Source of the DNA: Allium sativum
Lineage: Eukaryota; Streptophyta; Magnoliopsida; Asparagales; Amaryllidaceae
Direction: 5' to 3'
Assembly: GCA_030737875.1 (NCBI GenBank)
Contig: CM060911.1
Coordinates: forward strand, 94,818,599-94,882,598
Length of the DNA stretch: 64,000 nt
Part shown: positions 24,885 through 35,732 of the stretch, piece after piece
Layout: each line of letters begins with the position of its first letter
How positions within the stretch are numbered: the first letter of the stretch is position 1
Notes under the pieces: generated by a model
Seen by the model: only the letters and a program-made list of their open reading frames with translations
Database searches by the model: none
What the model was told of the DNA's origin: nothing
Translations under genes and position numbers: made by a program

Positions 24885-24949
24885 AAAGTCTAATGTGAGA
24901 GGTTGGGGTGCATTAGGTAATTAATGCCACATGATAGGGTTAAGTTAAT

Positions 24950-25810
24950 TTGATTAATGACTCTTAACCAAATATGACATGGGTAAATGGGTTAAGTAAA
25001 TTGGTTAGGCTAATGATACTTAACAAAACATGACAAGGTTGGGTAGGTTAAGTGATTTGATTTGCCTAATGACGCTTAACCATTTTTATACGACTAGTGG
25101 ACGGGGATTAAGTTAACCAACACTTAATCAATCCAACATGATAATTTGGCAAGGTTAAGTAAGTTTTCTTAATGACACTTAACCATACAAGATGATTAGG
25201 GGATGGGGTTAAGTAATTTGCACCTAACTAATCCGACACGGTAATTAGATGGGGTTAAGTAATCCACACTTAACTAATCTAAACACGGTAATTCGATGGG
25301 GTTAAGTTAAACACTTAACCAATTTAAACTCGGTAATTCAATGAGGTTAAGTAACCAATACTTAACCAACTTAACGTGATAATTTAATGGAGTTAAGAAA
25401 CTTATACTTAACCAATTATACATGATGATTTGATGGGGTTAAGTAACTTACACTTAACCAATCTAATACGCGGACCTGATAAGGTTAAGTCACAAGACCT
25501 TTTTAGAATATACTTAACCATTGTAGTACGATTAGAGGATGGGGTTAAGCCAACCTATACTTAACCAATCCGACTCGATAATTTGATGGGATTAAGATAA
25601 TCTATGCTTAATCGATCTAGCAAGATAATCCGATAGGATTAAGGTAAGCTAGTACTTGACCAATTTGACTTGATAGGGTTAAGTCATGAGCCTCTGGGTA
25701 CACTTAACCAACTTGTGGGACTAAGTCTTGAACTTAAATACTTAGCCAATCTTTGACGTGATTCGTGGGCGGGTTAAGTCAGGGACTTGAATGATAACAC
25801 TTAACCCAAT
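24950..25810 (+). repeat. Degenerate array of GGTTAAGT / ACTTAACC inverted units, element B 5' LTR
   Basis: Roughly fifteen units of about 45-60 bp, each with GGGGTTAAGT and a nearby ACTTAACC that can pair with it, joined by spacers such as GATAATTTGATG. A shorter version is in the A LTR (about 12230-12420). The 3' LTR copies are 31490-31650 and 43153-43870. Confidence 0.7.
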
Positions 25811-27615
25811 AGACAAACCCTAGCTAGAAGAACTAGGTAGAAAACCGTGGTTAATCAAGGATAACGGGAAAGGAAGCTAAGTGGTAAACCTTAGTTAAGG
25901 GTAACTAAGTAATAATTCTTAGCTAAGGACATAGGACTAATTCTCAAAACGATGAGTAACCTGATACGGTAGGTCATCGCTTAGTATACGAGGGGGAGCA
26001 AGTTATCTGACTTGGATAAAAGCTCCAGCGTACTGGGTGCCGAAGTGGAAGCTTCGGGGGACGTGAGGATATTCTTGGGATCCCTCTGTGGGCTGCCAGG
26101 TAATTATACTAGGCCCATGAGAGGTTAAGGTCTGCGTTAGAAGGACCAAGAGTATGCCTTGGTTGCTATGCGAGCAACCTAAAGACTGGGATGGATTAGC
26201 GTGGAGTCGACGATTCTTGTTTTTGCCCTGGATAGCACATCGCCGACTACCTACCATCTTTAGTCAATCGTGTACGTGCGGAAAGGCAGGGAACCCCCAA
26301 CAGACCATGTGTTTGCTATCGAGTCATGGGTGAGGTTGGCCCGTAGGAAAGTGGGCTATAGTGGGGCCGTGGAGTGGTTCTTATACATGATTTTTCTTGG
26401 ATTGCCTTTCAGTAGTTGAGGGAGGGGTCACGTGGGACCATAGCCACGGGTACAAAAACAGACCTTGATATCTGCATCGGCAGACGATTTAAAGCTCCCG
26501 ACCGAGTTCCATATTTCTTGATTTGCCCTGGCACGGAACTCGGATGGCACATTGGGGAACATGTGCATCTAGACATGGAAAACGATTCACGATACATACG
26601 TGGGATCAAGGGCGCGGTTGACGGGTGGCGTAATCCCTAGTGGTCCTAGGTGGCCAAAACCCAAACCGAGACACGGAAACGTTCATTAGGTAGCATAATC
26701 CCTAGCGGTCCTAGGTGGCATAAATCCTAAGTGGACGCGCGATAGTTCATGGTAAGGAAACACAACTAGATCAAGGGTTGCAGTCCAAAACAACTTCAAG
26801 GATAAACCATTTACATGGGAAAGCCCGTACAGCCTACGGCAAAGGACTGAACTTATACATGGAAAGAAACATATGAGTTGAGTAACCTATATATGCGGCA
26901 TATTAGGTTGACATGGACCATTACACGACTTTTGAGTAAGGGTCATTCACGGATAACACGTAATACAGTTGGGATACTAGTACGGTAGGTGCAGAGCGGA
27001 TATACAGGATAGATGCCATGGGACGTTATACGCGATAGATATCTTGGGATATTATACTTGATAGGAACCTGACAATGTGATACCTTGTTTTATCTTGACA
27101 TCGTAGTTTATCACGACACCCTAGTTTATCTGAGTTCAGTAGTTCATCCTGTTATTTTGATTTAATTGACCTATCTTGTATCATGCTTATGTTCATCTCA
27201 GTTTCTCATGACAGTTAACTTTACTAGTTTTTATACTAATAGTAGATAGGGCTTACTCAGTCTTTTTGACTGACCCGTTTTGTTTCGCCTCTTTTCATCC
27301 GTCCCCCCCCCCCCCCCCCCAGGTTACAGGGAGGAAACACTGCTGTTTAGTTCGGACTTCTTCTGCTTGAAGGTCATCATGGATGGCTTGGACTTTTCCT
27401 GGCTATGGCTACTTTACTGTTTTTATTTGGGGAATAATTTATGAAAAAGTCTTTATGCTTCTTTACTATTGCAAGACAGGTTTTGATGTACTCTGATGTA
27501 AAAGGCTTTAGACCTTATGTATTCATGTTTATGAAAGTTCGATTTTACTTCCGCTATTTTATATGTTCTGTCTTGTGATATTTCTGTGCATGTTTACCAA
27601 TAATGCCCCTCTAAA

Positions 27616-27646
27616 GCTAGTGCATTCCTTTGCGAGTAACCCTAGC
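27616..27646 (+). other. LTR-terminal hairpin H3, element B 5' LTR
   Basis: GCTAG ... CTAGC around a loop with TGCATTCCTTTGCGAGTAACC, ending 17 bases before the LTR end. 3' LTR copy: 45683-45713. Confidence 0.6.
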
Positions 27647-27665
27647 GGAGGCGGGGTGTTACATT

Positions 27666-27677
27666 TGGTATCAGAGC
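27666..27677 (+). other. Element B primer-binding site (initiator tRNA-Met)
   Basis: TGGTATCAGAGC two bases after the LTR end at 27663. It is complementary to the 3' end of plant initiator tRNA-Met. Confidence 0.92.
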
Positions 27678-29611
27678 AGAAGGTTACCAGATTGGGCAAA
27701 AGTTTTTAAAGACCTTCTGAAAACTATTTGAAAATCGTTTATAAAGATGCATTTTTCAAGAAAGTTTTCTTTTAAAAAGAAAAGGCTATTCCCCAAAGGC
27801 CATTAGCATTATCCTTGTTTCCTTAATTAAATCTCTTTTCCTTTCTTTCCTCCATCTGTAGTCACAGTGGTTTTAACTGCGACTAGTCTTTTCTATCTAC
27901 GAAAGTGCTTTCCATGCGATGGAGGTGGTTTTCAAGAGACCAGTGGCCGCGTTATAAGAAAGGATAGTGAGAAAGAGGATAAAGGATACGAGCTTAAGGA
28001 TGAGCAACTTGTTGGTATGGCTTAGTCCTCAAAGGAGGGAGAAAGATGAACAATGAAACCCATGACGAGAGAGTACCTTTGGCATGGTAAAACGGGGCGG
28101 ATAGTTAAGTATTATGGGACAAGGACAAGATCATCGGGAGGGCAGTAGTATGCTCTCATTTCTAGAGTACCTCGGAAGGAGGGTAACGATCTTGTTAAAG
28201 GTTTAGCTTTTCTTCTCTATCATCCCATTAGGACTTCGTTGTTCGTATCATTTAAGTCTGCTTCGATAGTTGAGTCTCTGCACCTTAAGTACTAGCGTAA
28301 TAGAGAATCCCATTTTTGTCTCAAAGTCCTATTGGAGAATCAGTCCATTTATACATGACTTGTTTGGATTTGGGAATGTCTATGCCAAGTGTTGAGTTTG
28401 GAAATAATGCTTATGTTTATAAGCTATGAATGGATTCTAGGGATGAAGTGGTTATCCAGTAGGGGGTGCCACTCTCGGTTTTGATAGGAGGGTAGTTAGA
28501 CCTTTTGACTAGCCTTGGTAATGCCCTCGAAGTACCGGGTAAACTTTTTGAGGTTCTGTCATGACTAGTTACTTAGAATCCCTTGATGCCTTTATTGGAA
28601 ATTTGAAGCCCGATCGAGTGGTGTTCGCCGATAAGACGGATGGTTTACTTCACTTATGCGTGGGTTATAGAAATCACCCTAGTAAGTGCGCTTGATAACC
28701 TGGTTGGCATCTGTTTACTTTCAAGAGAAAGTTCTTCTACGTGGAATACCTTGTGGTACGAGGTCCGAGATTCACTAGTGAATTTTGGAAAGCTTGCATG
28801 AGATCATGAGTACGCAGTCATGTTTGCGCCAAGTGTGCAAGTGGAATGAGAGGCGACGAAGAAATGAATTCCAGCTCATGTTATGGAAACAGGAAATAGG
28901 AAGCTACGAAATCGTGAAGTTAAAAGACGTCAAGGCACAATGGAATTAAGCTCGAGGAAATACGACTCTGATGGTCAAAGACTATATACGCGCATGATAT
29001 CTCTTTTGGGAGTATATCCTTGATCCCTGTTTTCTGTAGAGCTTACTTGTAGGCTATCTTTTGTGGACATCCTCTCGGTCCTATTTTCTGTTACAAACCC
29101 CGTAAGGAGTTTGTCTTGTTTTTCTTCTCGACCCTGTTCCAGGGAATCCTAGGTAGAACCCTATGGATGTAAACATGTATTTGAAACATGTTATGATTGA
29201 TATGGTTGCAAGTGGTTGCTCGTGGATGCGCGAATACACATTAGATACTAGCTCGACTCGGTCACATTTCATATTGCATATGCACGAGTATTTATACTTG
29301 TTTATGGATGAAATCGAATGTATTATCATGCGGTTGTTGCATATGAATGAATGATTGTGCACGCATATAGTACCTATATGGCTAGGACAATTTGCATACA
29401 TGTTGGATTCATGGCACTATACATATTTTGCATTAGAAAGATTATTTAGGCCTGATCATTAGCATTAGCTAAGGAACATGTACACACACATTTTGCATAT
29501 ATTCATACAGCATTAGAAATCATCTAAGGACAATGGTTGCTTGTGGATGATGTTTTGAGTAGATGGATGATGGATGGTAGGACATGTTCTTCCTAACTTG
29601 GAGATTTCGGG

Positions 29612-29637
29612 GACGAAATCCTAAAAGGTGGGGAGAA
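29612..29637 (+). other. Element B polypurine tract
   Basis: GACGAAATCCTAAAAGGTGG then GGAGAA immediately before the 3' LTR start at 29638. Confidence 0.85.
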
Positions 29638-31289
29638 TGTAACAACCCGTATTTTCAATAACCTGTTATTAACATAAATGGAGGCAGAATTAAACTGTAA
29701 AATCTGAATCAAGGGAAACGGGCTATGCCATTGCGTTCGTCTCGGAAAAATACGCGAAATAGAGTCTGAGTTTTCGAAAATCGGAGTCCGTATGACCAAG
29801 ATATGGCCTCGCGAAGTTTCACGAAAAATTCCCAAATTAAAGTATACTTAATTAAGTGAAATGGGTTGCGCAGAGAAATATATATATATATATTGATATA
29901 TATATATATATATATATATAATTGAAAATTTAATAAATAAATATGCAAAAATGTTCAAAACAGCGAATTGGGAGAGGGGAATAACCGAACCGGCCGATTT
30001 TTGAGGTCGACCCGAGCTCGCTGGGTCGACTAGGGGTTAATCCAGGGTGTTTGGCTGTCAACCCGTGGGCCAATTCGCTCAAATGCAGATTTTGCATTTG
30101 GATGGTTCTCATGGTTCATCTTTAATCTAAAGGCCCTAGATGGTTCCTACACTTGACTTCTTCCCCAAGACATGCTTTGATGGCTTGGATTGAATATAGG
30201 TTTAATCCTATGGCCTAAAACACTTGCCTAATCTATAAATAAGACCCTAACCTATCCTAAACCCTCATTATTCATTCATGCAACTAAACTATGGCAAAAT
30301 TGCTACTCTCATGGCCTCCACTCAACTATCCTAGCCTCCACTTCATTTCTATGAGAGGTTTCATGATCATGAGAGTATTAGAGAGTCCCTATGTTAGTAT
30401 GAGAGCTTCTCAAGTTGATCTCAAGGCTAAAGCTTTGATCTTTGTTCATAAAGATGTGGTTTTTATTGATTTGGAGTGTTCATCTTTGGGTTTTTGGGTG
30501 ATGGCATGCATAGGCTTCATCACAATCTTAGTTTTGCATTTCGATTTGTGCCTTCATAACAATGTAAGCCCTTTCCCTACTCTTAGATATTAACTATGAA
30601 GTTAAATGTTCATGTTGCAAGTTTGGGTTTGATCATTGAGAATGATACATGCTATCATGTCATGCAAGCTTATGAAGTCATTATCTTGATCTTATGAGCT
30701 AAAAGCTACAACATTTATGTTGAAATGTTGCATTATGCAACATGAGAACCGTCATAATCTTTATGTCAACTTGCATATGAAGTCATAACCCTTATATGAT
30801 GATACGTGCGAGTTTCTAGTCATCATTCCATGTCTTTTGTCACCATGATTCGTTTATGTGCCAAGTTTGGGTTTATGCATGATTTTGAGGCTTAGGAATT
30901 TAACATGCAAGCTAATGAACACATTTGTGCTTATTTTCCACCATGATTAACTTGTGGCTTAATATCCATTTTTGTCATGCCTTTGCCAAGTCTCTTCTTT
31001 TAATCCATTAAGTTGTTGCGAACGTATATGCGAGTTTAAAAGCGTTGGGTTATGTTATGGGTAATTTCTAATGACATGAAAATACAACTTGAAAACATGA
31101 CTTGAATCATAACATGGAAGTTGACATGTAAGTATGCATAAAAACATAAGCTTGGGAATTTACCTATTAAGTTAGGTCTACCCATTGGGAATTTACCTAT
31201 TAAGTTAGGTCTACCCAATTGCTTGAAAACTTGACTATGAACATGACACTAGACTAAACATGAAAGTGGCCAACTCGAGGTTGCGTTGA

Positions 31290-31342
31290 GTTTGCAACGT
31301 AAAACTATCCGGAACCGACCGGCCTAACTAGTAGTTGCAAAC
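31290..31342 (+). other. LTR hairpin module H1, element B 3' LTR, first copy
   Basis: Same perfect arms GTTTGCAAC/GTTGCAAAC as 24724-24776, with one base changed in the inner loop. Confidence 0.7.
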
Positions 31343-31399
31343 AATAGGAACCAATGTGAGAAGTTGGTCATGTTGTGCTTGAACCCGAGGTTAGACCAA

Positions 31400-31450
31400 G
31401 TTGTGGTGTAAAGCTACCCGGAACCGACCGGCTTAACTAGTAACCACAAC
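31400..31450 (+). other. LTR hairpin module H1, element B 3' LTR, second copy
   Basis: Fully paired arms GTTGTGGT/ACCACAAC and an intact inner CCCGG/CCGG pair. The 5' LTR copy is changed at two of these positions. Confidence 0.7.
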
Positions 31451-31674
31451 AAAGTCTAATGTGAGAGGTTGGGTGCATTAAGTAATTAATGCCACATGAT
31501 ATGGTTAAGTTAATTTGATTAATGACTCTTAACCAAATATGACATGGGTAAATGGGTTAAGTAAATTGGTTAGGCTAATGATACTTAACAAAACATGACA
31601 AGGTTGGGTAGGTTAAGTGATTTGATTTGCCTAATGACGCTTAACCATTTTTATACGTGTAACACCCCACTCCC

Positions 31675-31706
31675 GCTATGATCACTCACAAAGGGAATGC
31701 CATAAC
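31675..31706 (-). other. LTR-terminal hairpin H3, element C 3' LTR
   Basis: Sense arms GTTATG and CATAGC pair with one G-U. The loop keeps CATTCCCTTTGTGAGTGA. 5' LTR copy: 39647-39678. Confidence 0.6.
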
Positions 31707-32915
31707 ATCGGTGGAGTATTTTAGTGAATATAGAACAGAAAAATTACAACAAGACAGATATAAATGGTACTTGGAATTTTAAAAACATCATCTCATAACA
31801 GCGGAAGTAAAACATGTCTGGTTACATCATAAACCCATAATAAAAGTCAAGTACAATATCCATCGAAATAAAGAAATACATAATCCCACTCTCATACAAT
31901 AGCCAAAACAAAAGAAAAGATAACTGGATAACTGGAGCTTTACATCTATCCAAGCTCCTAACGACTGGAACCGCAATCCGATCCAGCTCCACTACTGCCA
32001 GGATCCACCACAGGACCTGAGGGTTGGGAAAAAGATAAAAACAACGGGGTCAGACATAAGTCTGAGTGAGTCCTATAACTTTAACAATACAATCGTTAAA
32101 GTAACCAGAGAAGACATGAGTTGATATACGGTAACATATAGGGATGAATAGCTACCCTAAGCAATCAACTAAACTAAGATAAAGGATAAAGACGCATCTA
32201 CCCTTCCTACGGTAAATTACTAAACTGCACCACACCAGTCGTTCCTAACTTAAAGGTTGATCCCACCCATAGCTTATAAAATTAACTTAATAGTACTTGC
32301 GTACCCCCAGGTGACCAAGTAGGCGCCACGGGGCCCTACAATCCACTAGGTGTACACACTACTCCCCATTCGATCGGCTCCCTAACGTAGATACCCGTGC
32401 TGGCCCCACCATGGGGTGTACCATTCCCCAACGTGGCAACCCGATATAATTAACGGTGCACGGCTTATATCTACACGATGCAACAACGGCTTATCTACCA
32501 ACCCGGGCCCACTCACGCATATGAAGCCCGTTGGACTTGCGTTGCCACCGCTAACCCGTTTTGGCCTCTTATAATCAAGCCCAATATGCGTGTCCCGTCA
32601 CTCGACATGGGTCGAGCCCACAAAGATACGTTTGGGATATTGGTTGAAATGGGCCCCCACAAGCTACCCACTTAAGCTTGTCAAATATCTAGTGTATCCC
32701 ACTTAACCCTTTAATCATGTTTAATTACATGTTTCTCTTGGTTAAGTATACTAATCGTATTTTCTATTGCCACCCAAGGCAACCCACTTAAGATTCCACA
32801 TGCCACCCAAGGCACCCACTTAACCCCTCATGTCCCACTACATGCTATAATGGTTAAGTGTTTCTTAATTAATTAAGACCGTGATCTCCCGTAAAGATCT
32901 CCCACATTAGACTGA

Positions 32916-32971
32916 CTGTTATGACCGCCTGGTTAAGCCGGTAGAATCCGGGCAGTCTTACGCCATAACAG
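32916..32971 (-). other. LTR hairpin module H1, element C 3' LTR, first copy
   Basis: Perfect 8-bp arms CTGTTATG/CATAACAG, different in sequence from A and B. The inner pair is CTG/CAG where A and B have CTA/TAG. 5' LTR copy: 40888-40943. Confidence 0.7.
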
Positions 32972-33041
32972 AGTCTAACCTCGTATCTTTACCTTAATCA
33001 CGTTTTTAATTTGTGCCTAAGACCTCTCACATTGGGCTGAC

Positions 33042-33094
33042 ATTTGTAGCAACTGGTTAAGCCGGTCGGGTCCGGGCAGTTTTACACTACAAAT
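33042..33094 (-). other. LTR hairpin module H1, element C 3' LTR, second copy
   Basis: Perfect arms ATTTGTAG/CTACAAAT, inner CTG/CAG and CCGG/CCGG pairs, and the TTAACC bulge. 5' LTR copy: 41014-41066. Confidence 0.7.
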
Positions 33095-33192
33095 GAGTCC
33101 AACCTCGTGTCTTAGTCAATTAATTACACCTAATTAATCACCCTCATAATTTTATATTAATTATCCCTAATTAATCAAGTTTTTCTTAACAT

Positions 33193-33297
33193 GGGTAGAC
33201 CTAACTCAATAGGTAAATTCCCATGGGGTAGACCTAACTCAATAGGTAAATTCCCAACACATAGTATGGGTACACCTAACTAAATAGGCAAATTCCC
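33193..33297 (-). repeat. Tripled H2 hairpin motif, element C 3' LTR
   Basis: Three copies of GGGTAGACCTAACT..AATAGG with AAATTCCCA. The third, at about 33269, is diverged (GGGTACACC). 5' LTR copy: 41165-41269. Confidence 0.75.
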
Positions 33298-33609
33298 ATA
33301 CTATGTTCATTTATTTTATATTATGCATAATTAAATTAATTTCACCCAATCTTATTAACCTATGCATTTAATTACCCCATCGTTCCCACGTAATTTCGTT
33401 CTCATGATATAACACATATAAAAGGTGTCAACTTGCATATGAATGAACATGTTTCAAAGGTGCCATCTTGCATATTAACAAACACATAACTTGCACATGC
33501 ACTTGCATAACATGTCACATAACTTGCATATAATATGTCACATAACTTACATATTCACTTGCATAACAAACTTGCATATTAACTCATAGACTTGCATAAT
33601 GTGTCATCA

Positions 33610-34101
33610 TGAACTTGCATATTAACAAACATATAACTTGCATATTTACATACATGTAACTTGCATATTAACAAACATGTAACTTGCATATTAACAAACA
33701 TGTAACTTGCATCTTACCAAACATGTAACTTGCATATTAACAAACATGTAACTTGCATATTTACTTACATGTAACTTGCATATTGACAAACATGTAACTT
33801 GCATATTAACAAACATGTAACTTGCATATTAACAAACATGTAACTTGCATACTAACAAACATGTAACTTGCATATTAACAAACATGTAACTTGCATATTA
33901 ACAAACATGTAACTTGCATATTAACAAACATGTAACTTGCATATTTACTTACATGTAACTTGCATATTGACAAACATGTAACTTGCATATTAACAAACAT
34001 GTAACTTGCATATTAACAAACATGTAACTTGCATATTAACAAACATGTAACTTGCATATTAACAAACATGTAACTTGCATATTAACAAACATGTAACTTG
34101 C
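33610..34101. repeat. 23-bp minisatellite, about 21 copies, element C 3' LTR
   Basis: Unit AACTTGCATATTAACAAAC plus ATGT, with a variant TTTACTTAC repeated as a higher-order block. It occupies the place of the 51-bp array in A and shares the words CTTGCAT and AACATG. The 5' LTR copy is at 41582-42073 with the same copy number. Confidence 0.9.
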
Positions 34102-35159
34102 ATGGCATATCACCATGAACTTGCATAATATGCATATGATTACATAGCCCACAACTTGCATATTTAGCATCATGCAAACATAACATACATCATATTAAAC
34201 TTGCATAAACTTACATACTCAACATGCATAAACATACATACTCAACATGCATAAACATAAGATTAATGCTAACATCATATCATATGATTCAAAGCTCATT
34301 AATCCACATACAAAACCATAAATCTCATCACATCTCATCTAATTAGTTTACCAAAAGATCATCAAAGTGATAGAAACTCACAACTAGCAACTTTGAACAC
34401 CAAATGAAGAAGATTAAGATGCTAAGAAGGGATTAGAAGTTGATTAGAGAGTGATTAGTATGCAACCCTCTTCATAAAATTAGTGGAGGCCATGAGAGCT
34501 AGCATTTTGCCATAGTTTAGTCACTAGGTTTAATTATGAATGAATTAGGGTAGGTTAGGGTCTTATTTATAGATTAGGCAAGTGTTTTAGGCCATAGGAT
34601 TAACCCTAGATTCAATCCAAGCCATCAAAGCATGTCTTGGGGAAGGGGTCAAGTGTAGGAACCATCTAGGGCCTTTAGATTAAAGATGGACCATGAGAAC
34701 CATTCAAATGCAAAATCTGCACTTGAGCGAATCGGCCCACGGGTTGACAGCCAAACACCCTGGATTAACCCCTAGTCGACCCAGCGGGCTCGGGTCGACT
34801 TCAAAAATCGGCCGGTTCGGTTATTCCCCTCTCCCAATTCGCTGTTTTGAGCATTTTTGCATATTTATTTATTAAATTTTCAATTATATATATATATATA
34901 TATCAATATATATATATATATATATCTACACAACCCATTTCACTTAATTAAGTATACTTTAATTTGGGAATTTTCGTGAAACTTCGCGAGGCCATATCTT
35001 GGTCATACGGACTCCGATTTTCGAAAACTCGGACTCTATTTCGCGTATTTTTCCGAGACGAACACAATGGCATAGCCCGTTTCCCTTGATTCCCATTTTA
35101 GAATTAAATTCTGCCTCGATTTATGTTATTACAGGTTATTGAAAATACGGGTTGTTACA

Positions 35160-35732
35160 TTCTCCCCTCCTTAAAGGATTTCGTCCCCGAAATCTTCAAG
35201 TTAGGAAGAACGTATCCTACCATCCAATCATCCATCTACTCAAAGCATCATCCACGAGCAATCATTGTCCTTACAAGATTCTAAATGCTGGATGGATATA
35301 TGCAAAAGTGTGTGTATATGTACTTACCTAATGCAAAAATCAGGCGGTTACTGATACAGTAAACCTCCTTAATGCAAACCATGATAGTGCCATGCATCCA
35401 ATATGTATGCGAAACCCTATTGACACATACAAATTTCTACATGCGTGCACAACCATACACAAAAATGCATCATCCATATGATAACACAGCCATGATACAT
35501 CCATCAATCTAACTACCACATCCATTTATGCAATATGCAACATGAAGTGACTGAGCCGATCTAGTGCCTAATGTGTGTGTATATGCATCCACGAGCAACC
35601 ACTAGCAAACAATTGCATCCACATGCATCCATCAACCATAACATGTTTCAAACACATGTTTCAACCATAGGTTTTACCCTATCTAAAGGTCATAGGTATT
35701 AGCGAGAGGATATACTAAAGATAAGATAAGTA
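35160..35732 (-). other. Element C polypurine tract and 3' untranslated region
   Basis: On the element's strand CTTTAAGGAGGGGAGAA adjoins the LTR, preceded by GATTTCGGGGACGAAATC. The rest is AT-rich and similar to 14247-14677. I see no gene. Confidence 0.85.

Larger units (their letters stand above)
23074..27663 (+). repeat. Element B 5' LTR (4590 bp)
   Basis: Begins TGTAACAACCCG and ends GGCGGGGTGTTACA. Modules in order are a TA microsatellite (23312-23353), a GTCGACC palindrome (about 23440-23462), a TATA box (23666), the doubled H2 motif (24587-24651), H1 hairpins (24724-24776, 24834-24884) and an inverted GGTTAAGT/ACTTAACC array (about 24950-25810). A C run (about 27302-27320) and terminal hairpin H3 (27616-27646) follow. 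Open frames such as 23724-24026 recur in the other LTR copy but match no protein I know. Confidence 0.92.
27664..29637 (+). pseudogene. Degenerate internal region of element B with pol scraps
   Basis: No open frame of useful length. The leader (27664-27830) resembles those of A and C. Recognisable fragments: VVFADKTDGLLHLCV at about 28618-28674, matching the reverse transcriptase stretch [15 protein letters not shown] of the other elements. RGPRFTSEFWKAC at about 28758-28797 matches the integrase second catalytic block. KLRNREVK then, after a shift, VKAQW at about 28899-28945 matches the chromodomain-like tail. Order is preserved, so this is a heavily deleted pol. I do not recognise 27840-28560. 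A 3' untranslated region like that of A follows (29040-29637) and ends in the polypurine tract. Confidence 0.75.
29638..31657 (+). repeat. Element B 3' LTR, piece 1
   Basis: Matches 23074-25092. It ends in ATACG (31653-31657), the target duplication of element C. It contains TATA (30233-30241), H2 (31153-31217) and both H1 hairpins (31290-31342, 31400-31450). Confidence 0.92.
31658..35159 (-). repeat. Element C 3' LTR (3502 bp)
   Basis: On the element's strand begins TGTAACAACCCG at 35159 and ends GGAGTGGGGTGTTACA at 31658. Modules: H3 31675-31706, H1 32916-32971 and 33042-33094, tripled H2 33193-33297, 23-bp minisatellite 33610-34101, TATA 34564-34572, TA microsatellite about 34880-34925. 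Confidence 0.95.

Noticed and set aside
32478..32675. 65-codon frame identical at 40450-40647
   Set aside because: Identical because the two C LTRs are nearly identical. It shows no domain and lies antisense to the element.
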